Origin: Opisthorchis felineus
Lineage: Eukaryota > Platyhelminthes > Trematoda > Opisthorchiida > Opisthorchiidae
Direction: 5' to 3'
Length of the DNA: 64,000 nt
NCBI GenBank assembly: GCA_004794785.1
Contig: SJOL01007698.1
Coordinates: 124,001-188,000, forward strand
The notes beneath the pieces are model-generated. The model was not told the DNA's origin. It ran no database searches and saw only the letters and a program-made list of their open reading frames with translations. The translations under genes were made by a program, and so were the position numbers. This document shows, piece after piece, positions 1-13,600 of this stretch (position 1 is its first letter; each line of letters begins with the position of its first letter).

Positions 1-1308
1 ACATGTGTTTGATGATGTTCATGATATCCAGCACACAAGCCTTAATTTTATGGACTCGCTGTTTCAGAAGGAACATGCACAGGTGATTCTAAGTGACAGC
101 AAATCTTCTCTCACGATAAAGAATGCAAAGCTGGGTGCAGACCGCTCGCATGTTCACTAGAGCGCTGTTATGCCCTTAATTGTGCACAGCATGACTGCAA
201 ATATTTTCCGAAAATGCCAAACAGTTTTCCCGTCCAGGTGCCCATAGCCTTATGGAGGATTCAAAAATAATTGAAGACAGCTTCCGTGGTTGGGTTTTTC
301 AACCTCAACCTAGACACCGACCACACCCAAATTGTTCATAACTAACAACCAAAGTGAATAACAAGGGGGAAAAGATCGTCAGGGAGCACGTCTAGTTGAA
401 ATACAAAGGCACTTGTTCAAGTATTAAAAGCGTGAATGGGTTGGACAAATGCCCGGTACGCACGTTATACCATCCTCACGACTTATACCGTACAAAGTGA
501 TGGTAACACAGGAACCCAGCCTGTCAAAACCTAGAACTACAAGAGATAACAGCACGCAAAGAAAAAACTAGCTCAATTAAAAGACTTCATAATCTTCAAC
601 CATTTAGGGTCGGTACTTACAACCTACGCACATCAAATTGTCGAAGAATTTCGTGGCAACGTGACACCATGCTCCGACCGATTGACCTACCACAAGTTGA
701 ACAGAAAAGTACAATTCCAGTCAACACGAACAAGGTAAGTCAGTATGACACACAATACCATATATCGTTTTTCTTTCAGCTGCCTACAACAACAGAATGT
801 AAGCGATATCAACGCAAGTTGGCCTACTTGCAATTGTACTTTTGAGTGCAACCTCCCGGGACCAAGTTCTTTTCAGTTTGGACAGAGAAGTATATAATAA
901 CACTGATCAGAAAGTCAAAATCTTCTTATACTCTCACTTGTTATGATCACAGTAAAATATCAAACAGAACGAAACAGAACTATACACAAACACTTAGGGA
1001 TCGCTCCCGCACATCAAAAATTTACAGTGGCCCGAAATGTGCGGAAAATATCGGTTGCTTGGTGCATAGTCGTCTGAGTGAAAAAATCATTCATTTAAAA
1101 CAAAATGCGGTCCAGATGGATGGGAGAGGTCGAAAGGCAGAGTGATATAAGCTCAAAACAATTCAAAGAACAAAAGATTACTAAAGATAACGGATCGATT
1201 CATAAAGAATGGACTAAGAGAAATCAGTAAACAAGGGGGCGAACGTTTTACACATTCAGATCTGAATGACGGGTTGCGAGAGCGCCCGGTTCGGTTGTGA
1301 ACTATCAT
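1..1308 (-). other. FUT8: FUT8 3' untranslated region and downstream flank
   Basis: Sequence after the FUT8 stop codon. I saw no canonical AATAAA on the minus strand here, so the poly(A) site could not be placed. The plus strand has a 99-codon open frame (846-1145) of simple composition with no recognisable domain, treated as chance. No repeat family was recognised. Confidence 0.5.
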
Positions 1309-1611
1309 TCAGTCGTCGAAATTCCCCATCGGGACAGCCAGAACACGTGGTCGATATTTGTAGGCCGGAACCATCACATTCGAGTGACCAGGGAGATCGA
1401 CAACACGAGCAAAGCCGTTCCAGTGATTACCTGCGACATGAATATGTTCCCCCGGTTCAAGTCCCGAGGCCTCATCTTTGATTATTACTTCTGGCGGAAC
1501 CGGTTGTTGGCCACCGTAGTAATAGGTGTCATCAAGAGACTGAGCCAGACCACTTGCATCACCCAAATCCCCATGACGAACTTGCATGAGCTCGTAGGAA
1601 ATACGACATAC
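1309..1611 (-). CDS. FUT8: FUT8 exon 8: end of catalytic domain and SH3-like domain, stop codon
   Basis: 303 bases, 100 residues plus stop. VCRISYELMQ continues the split TFSSQVCR motif (vertebrate VCRVAYEIMQ). SLDDTYYYGGQQ matches vertebrate SLDDIYYFGGQN, and the SH3-like tail follows: LEPGEHIHVAGNHWNGFARV and VPAYKYRPRV (vertebrate YPSYKVREKI). The acceptor is CGCTTTCAG at 1612. The protein ends MGNFDD, a few residues shorter than the vertebrate tail. Confidence 0.96.
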   Translation of the reverse strand, partial: VCRISYELMQVRHGDLGDASGLAQSLDDTYYYGGQQPVPPEVIIKDEASGLEPGEHIHVAGNHWNGFARVVDLPGHSNVMVPAYKYRPRVLAVPMGNFDD

Positions 1612-4600
1612 CTGAAAGCGATTGTAATAGGATGATTCAGTATTGCCGAGAAAAATACGAGGCGACAGTAGAGAAGTATTGAATTAAAATCACAGTTGAA
1701 AGTGAGATGTTCTAGCTGACGCTTACAACTACCAAAAGTGAGAACAAAACCACCATTCTGTTTGCCTTTAGGATACAGAAGGGTCGAGAACTGGTCGATA
1801 TTTGTTATTATCAGTCTCATGCAGAACCAAAACGTTCTTTCTCATAGGTATTGTTCCATTCAAAGATCGAAAATAAGTTCATTTTATGGGGTCGAGAGAT
1901 GTAAAAGTTCACGAGGACGTAAGCAACCAGGATATTGAGTACTTCGACTACAAATCAAACTGTGCAAGTCATCTTTGTGAGCCAAGCCTGTTCAGCAAGT
2001 GAGCAGAAATCCTCCGCACTTAAAACACACGAAGCAAAACGTCATATCGTACATAGAAGTGGAAAATCTAGACGGATCGGTATGCCCTACTGCCATGCTA
2101 CGGGTAAGGGGACAACGACTTCCCGGTTGCTGAAGGTACAATGGAGCATCATACATGACTCCGAGCACATGAGTGTGCGCACTGATGATGTCTTCACGAT
2201 TGGTGGTGAAACGTTTGCAAGCCGACTGCCAAGCTCGGCGAATAGACCAGCAACCATCTGATCTACAGTCATTTAACACACCCAAACTACCGATATTTCG
2301 ATTTGTTGCCAAGGTAATATCCTGTTGTAGATACACATCTTGTAAGTGAACCATACGGAAAACCACGGTCAACTTAGCAGCACGGCAACGCGGCTAGTTT
2401 GTACCGTTTAATAGTGATTCGCATCCTTCTAGGCGCACAACATGATGTCAAGATGAATCGGCAGCCTGCAGGGATACATGTTGAAAAATCGAACGGCGGC
2501 ACACAACAGGTTAGGTTTGCGTACCATGTTGGTCTCCGTTGCCTCGGTAGACGGACAAATTACACACGTGTTGTGTGCTTTCATGTGCATTTTGGGGTTC
2601 ACATATCCCTTACGGATATCAGCAAATACTTGAAGCGACCTGGAAGCTAAAAATGACATGCAGTGTGCCCTTCCGCTTCTTGTGGAACGGGATGGGAGTA
2701 AACCTATTGTGTTCTCATTATGCTCTCTTCTTATTGTGCATCACGACGGCAAAAACTAGTAAGATGATGACAACACTCCGCGTTACCAAATGCCGCTTAC
2801 AAGGTTGGTTGAAACTCGTCGACAGGCAACACCGGTCTTTTACAGTTGGATATCACAGTAACTCAGGTTATTTCTGCCAAGTACCTATTAGTAGATTTCG
2901 TACCGTTTGGAAAACACCGTCAGCACAACTTGTAGGGTGGGGTTGGTTGCTCACGATATACTGAAGATGGGGCACGGCCCACAATCTATTGACAGTCGGG
3001 TCGATATCCGATCTGGAAGTGTGACAACGTCAATCAGGATAAACATCGGTCGTTAGGCCGTTAAAACCCCACCAGTGGATTGGTATGGGTACAAAAACGT
3101 TTCTTGTTCTACTGCTTCGCACTGAAAGTTCTTATTATAAAACAGCTTAAAATACCAAAGCTTATTCCAGAAGTATTGATTGCTAAGGGGTTTTCCAGGA
3201 TAGGTAAACAACACTAAGCATCTATCTGTTCCTGTGATCACAGACTGAGGACTCGACAACGTTACATTTCCCATACACCTGGATAGAAAGTTGGCAAAGA
3301 GAGTGCCGAAACAAGCGGCGGTTGTCCCTACCTAGAACAGCGCCTGAGAACATCCTAAAATTCGAGGACCAGGCGTGACATAGGTTTCCCTCGTCCAGTC
3401 CTATTTGCTGTTTAACCTTGAACTGCCAAATTTACGACCCCTCTCCAACCCGACATGCAATCGGTCGTTCCAGTAAACATAACTTTCGCTGCCGGAGTAA
3501 AACCAGTTTGCCAATGTCCAGGGGGCAGTCCGAGGTGTGTTGCTTCTCGGTATGCTAGGCTTGGGTACACGTACGTTGAAATATTTGGACGGTTAACAAC
3601 TGAAACAACAATAGAAATAAGCACGACCAAAGTACTCCGTCCCTAGTGCAGCTTTCCAAATGTACAAATCAATTCAGTCCGATTAGTGGTGGCGGTAGTC
3701 CAGAGACAACGAGCTTCAGAATAAATCAGAATCTGCTTGCCCTTTGACGTACAATCATCTCAGAAGTAGAGTCACTACAAGGAAGGTGGTCAAACGGAGA
3801 GTGCTGTTTTTGCCAGGTAACCCGACAGCAAACTTCGCTTCGGTTACGTTCTCGAGCGTCCTATGTCATGTACGGAGCATGCGTCCAGATGAGGGATCTG
3901 AAATTCGACCGACTTAACTGCACGAGAAGTTGGTACAGATGAGCCGTTACATTCAAGGTAATCCACATCTAACTGTACTTAACACGGGGCAGGTTAACTG
4001 AAATTAGAGCAGCTTGGGCTTTATGGCAACCAATATGGTGGGATACCATCATACTGCTCCATGAATATTACCAATTAACGTTATGCAGCGAATAGGTGGT
4101 GCGATCGCAGCTATCACTTCAACTTCAGCCCAAATGCGATTCTTTGTGCGATAACACATTTGGTCAAGTATGGTGTTGGACTATGTATAAAAAGCTGACA
4201 GAGGCGGCAGTCGTGACGACCGCTGGGAATGAAGACACTCTAGTTTATCTCGTCGCATAAGAAATATTATCATGTGCGCAGTAACACACCCAATCAGAAT
4301 GATCAATCGGAAACGGTGTTCCCTTCCATTACGGCTCTCCTTCGGAACGACTGAATTCTCTTTCCTTTTCGAATTATATAAAAAAGAAAAAGAGTACTGT
4401 GTCTACTACATTGCTACTGTTGACAGCGGTGTTTCTTCTCAACAAACATGACCAATATGAACCGCAGTGCGTACTTTCGATATCGGTATAACGAAAGGTC
4501 TGTTGCGTCCGGTTGTTCCAAACCGATTTTGCGAGTGCATGATGGAATATCCATTCTATACCCGTGGTGAACCTGCGTAAAGACCATCTGTCTCTGTCAT

Positions 4601-7600
4601 CTAGGCCACATGAACGGATGGTTTATTTACCAACTAGCCAAACTCGAAAAACAACTACAAAACAGGATTGGCCACCAAAGGTGCATCCTAATATAACAGC
4701 GAAGACAACTGGACTGCCTCGGAACTCGACAAACATCGAACTATTATGTGGTGCTTCGTTCTGCCGTCCAGCTTCATTGCGATTAATTCCTACCGTAAAG
4801 ACGACGAATAGTTCTGTGTGCGTATCCCCTTTTGAATCATTTACCAGGCCAAATGAAGTCCACACAAGAAATACCCACTGAAACGGTACTTGTGATATCC
4901 AACCGTTTAACGTGACAGTCTACTAGTAAGCCGAGATCAATGATGTCGGATGTTTCCATTTCGGAGAGTAAACCACCTAGTTAAGGAACGAGAAAGTGTG
5001 TCCTGATGAGCTATGGACTCCACTACTTTACACCGTTTGGTATGGACCCACCATATTATTTGCCCTAGGACAGGGGAAAATTGTTCGAACGAGTGATATG
5101 AATGCAAATTCAACGAACCGTGCAACGATCCATGACTAACGAAAAAACTGTCTGGCAGGTTCCAGGTGTCCATGACATCATCAGACCGGGAAGTTCTGAG
5201 GGGCGGGGCAATCGTTAGACACAACCAAGATAGTGACCAGTCGGTGTTGGAGACGCCGGACAAACTAATCGCATCATTGAAGCGTGAAAAAGTTCGCTTG
5301 TTAAGACGTGATAAGTTAGATGCATCCAGCGTGTGCTGGTGGAATTGTGGTAGCACGCTCACCTCACGTATCAGATTTCCGGGGTTCGGACACGGACAAT
5401 GATGTTCACTAGTGATGAGCTCTAATAAGAGCGAAAATCGAATCCAGTGCCTCGCCTGTTTGACGTGGACTCATCAGAATGATTCAGCCAGGACAAGAGA
5501 GACTGTTCAAACGAGAGTGATATGAATGTAAATTCTAAGGGAGAAGGATTTCAGTGAAACCATGTCCATGTTGTCAAAACTGCCTTGTCAATGGACGTGG
5601 GTTCTTATTTTCTGTACAGACCATTGTATCACTTACCTTAGCAACGAAATGGATTTGCAGATAAATAGGTACTCACAGACAGTGAAAACCCCATTGGAGC
5701 TGTGGAAAATCGGATGTTGATTTTTTGGCTTTCACCATTCAAGGTTCAAAACAGAGAAGAACGACACACAAGAATGTCGCTTATTTTTAGAGACAGTCAA
5801 TATTCAGTGGTATTTTCTTCGGATGGACCAATCTAAATGAAGACGAGCGAAGAAGGACCCAAAATAGATCGGCAAACGTTGGACAACATGTGTGTAGTAG
5901 AGTACTTTACTGGTTAAACAAGACCAAGGTCTAACGTTATTTTCACCTAGAAGTGTTTTGTGTCCCGGACTATCCTTGGCTCAGGAAATGAATTTCGTGG
6001 TGACTAGAAAACCGAGATCGACTAGCTTGCCTATACATGTACGACGGTGGCTGGACACGGGCGCACGTGAAGCGGCACAAGTCAATGGCGCTCGTGTATC
6101 CATGCTATTGCCTTCAATGCATAGCTCCCTTCCCATTCCCCCCCCCACTTAAAAGCCCACTGACAGACCTGTATTTACGCACCAATTTATCAGCTCCAAT
6201 GTCAGCCTCCAATGCGCAGGTACCTGCTCCACCTCCCCAAATCATCGACGGAGGAAATTGTGGCAGCCACAACCACTGTAAGACAAGTACGCGGTTCTTA
6301 CAGCTGATAATGATGGTGATAATGATTGACACAAACTGATGTGACCATAATAATTTTAGAAACCACCATTACCTGGGACGAAAATGTGCACACGATGTAG
6401 TCAGCCTTTGATAGCACCATGATATCCAACGCAACTCCAGTGATAGAATCGGGGTTGCCTCGACTTCCAACATTTGCAGACTCCGCACGCTTCGAATCCC
6501 CAAGGAATACGTAGTTAGGATACTGCTTTCGGGCCTCATCAAGTACTGAAGGATCATCTGTTGCTATAAAAACTTGGCGTGGAGTGGTTGAAGTATAGTG
6601 CGGTTGAGCATCATTGATCCATTCCTGATCCAACACAAAATAGAAAACAAACATAAGCAACTGGTCATGGGGTAGTTTCCGAGCCAAAAATTAAGATCAA
6701 GGAAGCCAGTTGAGAAGGAGCAAATCACCGAAGATCTGCATAGTTCACAGTAGACCCTAAGTAATGAACTAATATGGAGAAGGTTTGAAGACTCTGATAG
6801 ATGCAAAAAACGTGTTGCGCGCATTATTCTTATGTTTGTTGTAAACATGTTATTGGGACAAAAACGCGCTAGTCATACAACGCTTCGGACCGTCAATGAA
6901 GGGTATGAGGATGGTCAACTGCGATGCATTGGAGTAGTAGTGGAGTCGCCTTGCATATAAGAGGCTCGGAAATGAAATCGTGACCTGGCTAGGGATATGC
7001 ATTGCTGATGAGGGCGAACTCCAATCTAGTAAAACCTACTTTGGCGTGGCCAAGCCAGAATAATAGCAACAGCACGGAAGGAGATGCAAAAAATGTTTTA
7101 ATCAGGGGACAGTAAAGTTGAATGATCCATGGTCTCCGCGACACCACTTGTCTACAAACACACTCGGAGACAGATCCATCGCATTGAAGTAATACTTATC
7201 CCAAGCCAAATTCCATCAGCTCACGATAAGTTTGCATTACATTGAAAAGAAACGTCAGCCTTTCACTGTTTTTTCTCTATGAATGAACACCAACGGTTCC
7301 CCAGGAAGGACAATCGTTTCCTCCTCCAGTATGGTGACGGGGCAGAGAAAAAAAGGAGAAAATTGGGAAGAGGATATATTGTGTTTAGTGAGCTGAAAAG
7401 CTCCAGATCATTCGGTTTATTGACTAAAGCCGACTATGGTTGGATCTGGTTTCACTGACGTCTGCTTAGAATACTAAAAACGAGTGTTGCTGAAAGTTGA
7501 CATTGGCAATCGATAACAAATAGATCGATGGCGACTGTTACCACCATCAGGTCTTGATTCTCCCAAGCATGGCGGTTTTAGATCAACTTGTGCTCTAAAA

Positions 7601-10600
7601 AGCATTCAGTGTAGAAAAAAGCAACGTCGCCGAATAGGCGAAATAGGACATGCAGGACATTGTCTGCTCGCACTGAACGTTAGTTAGTGCGTGGTTGTTG
7701 AAGCCAACCTCCAGACAACGGCCAAACAATCATCAAGTGGGTCCGCAACCAAGTTAATAGGTTGCAGCGGATGGTCTGGTGATGCACTCAGCGAAAAAAA
7801 CTTATCTACCAACCGAAAAAAACGTGTGCTGTGACGGGAAGTTCGATGCCACCAACTTTAGGAAAATATTGTTGGTGCTCAAGGATGCATTAATGCGAAC
7901 TGTCCAGTTGCCTCTACACAAACACACTCGCAACTTGTCTTCACCCATTTGACAATGTATGATTGTTGAAACGAGTCAATTTAAAGTTATTCCCAAGGAG
8001 GAAATATACCTGTTAATGCATTTAAGCCAGTATTCGACTAGGCGGGATACATTCTGGAAAACCTTTTCAGTCCGCAGTTTCACCAAGAGTGTGTACTGTT
8101 GTTATACAGTGTTTTGCGTTTCATATAAATGAATGGGGAATGATTTACCATTTTTCAGGGGAGGGGGGCGAGATGGCTCTGTGGTTAGAGCACGAATTTA
8201 CTGACCGGAAGGTCCGTGGTTCGAACCCGACCTGCCTCTCGACTTGCCTTGTCTAGGATTGGGCAACCTCGTGCTTCCTTCGGGTGGCATGGCAGCTAGG
8301 CACCGAAAGGGTGTTACAACTGGACGATTTTTTAACTATTTTTCAGGAACCGAGTTGACAAAAAATTACTGCAAACAGAACTCTGCAGTCACTTTTCTTA
8401 AAGTCAACAATTACGGTTCTTGTTAAGGCAGAGTACGAGAACCCCCATACCCACCACAGCTCAAATGTAAGTTCTTATGGTCCTTGTGGTTGGCTGGCAA
8501 TAGACTCGTAACTTGGAAATCAGGAGCTCGCACGTAAAAGTTGAGCTTCGTTGACTGGGAGGGAGTATTATGGTTATTTGTAACGCCCCATACACTATAT
8601 CCAATCTGATTAGGATGTCTCGTATGAACGGAACAGTAACTGGTGTCAAGAACTTTGATCACTCGATTTTCTAGATGACTCAGCTACGGGTATGTTACGT
8701 CAGCTGTGCAGAGTGGAATGGTATCGTGTTGTGTACTAACAACACTGAAGGACCGAACAGAAGCACGTAAAATATGCTGCGTAAGTGTCAAAGCCAGATT
8801 TAACACGTCATTCGATAGTTCTTCGTCCTCCGTATTAACGAGGCAAGCTCGTGAACCTGTACAGATTGAGTGAATGTTACCCAATTTTCCAAATCCCATT
8901 TGCAAACATTTCTATCACTATTGAAGTGTGGATGATTCGTTCCACACTTCAGCTCATGAACAGTGGTTATGGCTAGACGTAATACACTACTCATAAGGTT
9001 GCCGGAAACTCTTCGACAGCCCACAGCACATTAAGTTGCTTAAGAACAGCATAAACGAGATATTCAGCTGGGTTCCAGGTGAGTCTCCTGTCAAAACCAA
9101 ATTGGTATGCAAATGAGTGTATTTGTGGTCGTGGCTAATTTGAATCACCCCTGCCTGGTATATGTTGGGGTCCATTAAACCCTGGGCATCACTTTCAAGC
9201 ACATCACAGAAACCAATGAAGACAGACTTCGCTACATCTTGTCAACGCAGGGGTCGAGCACATTCCAGGTAGTGCCCCTGTAACTTCGAACCGTGGGAAA
9301 TGTACAAGTCATGGCATGCTGGGATGGGTTCAGTTCACCAGCTATGAAACATATACCGATGATGCGTTACTTTCAGCTGCTAGTTTCATTCACCAAGGAT
9401 AGGGAAGACAGAGTAGGGGCAGTCAACCACTGAAGGCCACGGCCCAACCGGTTCGTGAAAGTTGAATACAACTGTGGGATGGGATGCAACTGATTGTGAA
9501 TGGGCTATCTCTGTTGGTGTCAGTGATCATTGGTGTGTCGCATCCTCATCCAGGGAGGTAGTAATTGCTTACACGATTGAGTTTACTGGTCAGGGCTTTC
9601 ACAGTTCGTTGCTCTTTTTGGGTCGTTTTTGGTCTTCATGTGGTTGTGTACAGTGCTTCCCGCAGATAACATTCTAACACGCGGAGTACGTATCCGCGAT
9701 ACATTCCGGTTGAAAGCCCAATTCAAGTATTGAACTACCAACAATGAAAAGGCTATACTGTATACTAGGTCAGTAGACTCCATCGTCCGTGTATTTAGCT
9801 AATACGGGGACGCCCGTTACTACCTACCAATTGGAATGCCGATGGTTTTATTATTTGGTCGTTGCGGTACAGTAACTAGCGAGAGGCTCAACAACGCAAA
9901 CCCCACAACAACAACTGACAGTGACCGGGAGAACGTTTTGCGTTGAGTGACAACAGTAATGAGAAAACGTGGTCCTTTTCGGGCACAATAACTTAGAACA
10001 AAAGCATGTTCTTCTCATCCGAAGCAAACTATCTTTGAATGCATCTCCATGTGGTGCTTTTTCGACCCCCAGCCCAAACACGAAATATCAGGACCCATTG
10101 AAGATGATGTCTGAGCAAGAGTTTTTCATGACTCTGGTGATTTTGTTTCAAGTCCTCAGTAGACAACCCAGTTATGCATTTATTGAGAATGAGGACGTCA
10201 TTTCCACTGATGTTTCCACATCACCGTTTTGGAGTCGTAGACTTCTGCATCTTGATGCACTCGGTCTGGTGGTATGTTTTAGGGATTCTCAGGCGGACTG
10301 AGAAGTGGTCCTCTTTTTTACCAAAACTCAACAGAAGCCAGCTATTGAGTAGATGACATGCGTGAATCGTTGTGTTTTCTTGTGGATTTTTCTGCCCTCC
10401 CTTCGACTCATGAAGATGAGCATCTCCAGTGCCGCAACGACTGTCTGTTCGGCGAGCATTACGAATTGGGTTAGTGCTGCTAATTTTGTCATTCCAAAAT
10501 GTTTTTCAAGACGGACGGGTTGCATCAAAAGTAGGCTGGTACATAGTGTGGAAAAGAAACTTGAAATTTTTTACAGCGCCATGTCCTCAGTGCCTAGAAA

Positions 10601-13600
10601 CGTACACCCAAATTTGGTCCTGAAAGTGGGGCGAGCATCAAGGCTTGACCTGATTAGCATACGTTAAAGAACGAACAAGGTATGGTGACGCACGGACCAA
10701 AATAACCCAGACCTGCTGGGACTTGTGATGAGAAACCCTTCAGTGTATTGTTTAGATCAACAAATCACAACATCCACTCTGTCGTTTTTGCTGGTGGGAA
10801 GGCTGTCAGCTAAATGAGACAGAATATTGGAGCCTACGTGGCCAACACCAGCAACTTTCCGAAGGCCAAGTTGGTAATGTCCGGTTAAATTTCATTACGT
10901 CGGTAAGAAAACAGAGGTCGCGCATTGTGGCTATGCTAGCAAAGAACACAAAAGATTCAAATTTTATAGGATAGGTGCATAAAAATGAAGGCGGGGGAAG
11001 TGATAGATTCTTTTGCAGAGGCTGAATGTCCGGTTAGCTGTAGACGGGCCATCGATGGAGGGCTGCTTGAAGACGGTCAATCAAAAAGGGTGAAACGGAG
11101 AAGCTCAATAGACCCCGTGAATCGAATTATGCAGTCCCCAAGAAAAGAAGTATTCCTGCGCATATCATTCGCTTGGCGTCACGCCGCAACGAATACTTTC
11201 CAAAAGCAAGCTTCCTCAAATCAACCATATCACCAGGTGGATGGCGGTCTAGACCGCCTACCGATTCACGCGCAGTTACGGTTGATGGGATAAATCAACA
11301 CCTTTCATGAGGGGGATGGCCGGGGGCATTCCGAAACGTTTACTACGACGGAACCATTAACTGTTACACGCAACAAACAACCACACAACCACCGGGGTAA
11401 TCGGGAGCGTGCCATATACTCTCAAGTGTGTGTTACGTCGCACTCCATGGGCCAATAAAAAAGTGGAACTTTCAAAGATCTTCGACATAAATATTTGTGT
11501 TATAGGTGGTATGATTGCTTGAGAGGAAACTTCTGGTGGCACGCCTTTTTGTGGAACATTTAGCTCTTTTTATGTCCTCTTGTACACCCTTCCACATCGG
11601 TGGCTCGCACGTTTATGTTTGTGACCATGCTCTTATTGAAGATAAACGATAATTAACCGCAAGTTTGAACTGGTTCTCTTTCACGTGAGTCTAATTTTTT
11701 ATTGAGGCCAGCAGCCCTCGATCTGCTACATAATGTGAGAAAAAGTGGCCTAACGCTCAACAATATAGCTGAGGGCCACTTGGCTGCTCAAAGTGATGGT
11801 GGTTACTCAAACCAAACGATCAGGGTACGCCATGAATAAAACATTAGAAATATCGGAAAAGTTCCCTGGAAAAGTTATATGCACCAATGAAACTAATCAT
11901 CTGACCCGTCCGGGGCGGATAAAATAGTACGTTAAATTTGCCGTTTCCAAAGGTCAGTAACAGGAAGTGACAGCAAATAGCGCGTTGTAGGGTACTTTCC
12001 ACGCTGTATAGCAGAGGCAGTGGAAACAGCTGTTCGCACTCCCTCCAGTTGATTGCATCCTTATTGTTGGACGAGATTTTACGTATAAATTTTAGTGAGT
12101 AAGGATTTACCATATACAGATAGGCGAATGCACAAAAACATGCAGTTTGCCGTTAAACAAAGCAAAGCATATAATGTACATGAAAATTACAAGTGGTTTA
12201 CGAGACTGCATCCCATCTACAGTTATCGGGCTACTTTAACACTAAGCCTCTGGTGGTTTACTGTCCGCCAGTTCAAGGAAAAACTCACTTCCAATAGCTT
12301 GGCTTGAGCGAATCCTGCCACTGCGCACCAACTGCGACTCATCTCTTCATTAACTAACCATCTCAGTGAGATCGAGAGACTGGTTCACATCTGTTGGATC
12401 GGCTTCCAAAATCTTTCACTGAACGGTGTCCACAGTTGTTCATTTAGGCTTACTGTTGAGAATTTGATGTCGGTTTTAGTTTTCAACAACAAGAAATGCC
12501 CCAGTGGACACAAAAATGGATCCCACCGAAGTGTTGTTCATACGTCATTGCCTTACCTATCCTGAATAGATACCGTAGCCACCTCTTTGTTTGTGTCGTG
12601 AATTTGCTTATAAAATTTAGTAGACAACGCACGTTAGACTCCTATGGAAGTCAGGTTGGGAACGTCGAAGTAAATACGAACGAATTAGCAAATTCTGCAT
12701 GTTAATTCAATTAAGGGCTTAAAAAATCTGTTGCATCTTTTCGCGAGCAGGGCCAGTTCTTCACAATAGATTAAAACAATAATTGTCAGTGGGGGATAAA
12801 TGTGTCAATAGTTGTTTTACGAGACTGTGGGAATACGGAGACTGTTATGGTAAAAAAACGCCTCTAAAAGAGCATACCAGGCATAGATTAGTCGCAACCA
12901 ATTCAACAGTCTCATTGCTAGTATCAGAAAACTAGAGTTGCTGGTTATCGCTCTATGATCCCACTAGAGAGTCGTCAAGCTGTTGAATATTCCACAACGG
13001 CTTGTGAGCAGGTTTGGCTGCAAACCAGTTAACCCCAACTCGTACGTCACTTTTCCTAAGCAAAATTATACGGATATGTCCGACTCAACCTGCCGAGTGG
13101 CCGGACAGCGTCATGTGAGGAAAGACGACCAAGCAGAAAATAAGTTCACCAGTGCTACTCTCTGTCACCCCGTATTTTCGCGTTAGCCCATCTGTCCTTT
13201 CGGAAACTGGCAGCAAAGTTTGCGCCTCAGTTTGCTGGCGGAAGGACATGCAACTCTCGCCCTGCGTTTGTGTAGCAACGACAATTGGACAAGCTTGCAT
13301 GCAGATAATTAGTTACTTCCTGAGTTGCACTCAAACAATGACCAAGCAGCTGGAATTTCCGTCAGCTAAAACGGAGCCTTTGGGTGACCGAATACACGAC
13401 ATCAGACGTAGACACACGCACATGTGACCAATCTTGTAGGCACAAGCGACACTCTCCAAAAGTGTATATGAGGAACTGGTGTGATGTGATCAAGTTACCG
13501 TGTCGGTATGTTTGGCGATGGTGATTGTGGTGTGTATGTGGGGTTCAAGTAAGGATGTTCAACGCCAGGATTTTGGCCAGTGTTGAGACTATCTCTATTC

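Larger units (their letters stand above)
1612..6372 (-). other. FUT8: FUT8 intron 7, 4.8 kb
   Basis: Non-coding. It contains a family B repeat at 2.19-2.33 kb and SINE2 material at 5.06-5.12 and 5.33-5.54 kb. Nothing else was recognised between 2.4 and 5.0 kb or 5.6 and 6.3 kb, although the plus strand has a 105-codon open frame at 4564-4881 with no recognisable relatives. Confidence 0.85.

Noticed and set aside
8170..8240. Possible tRNA gene (A and B boxes, about 70 bases)
   Set aside because: The stems pair poorly, and the same head occurs five more times joined to one common body; it is the head of SINE1.
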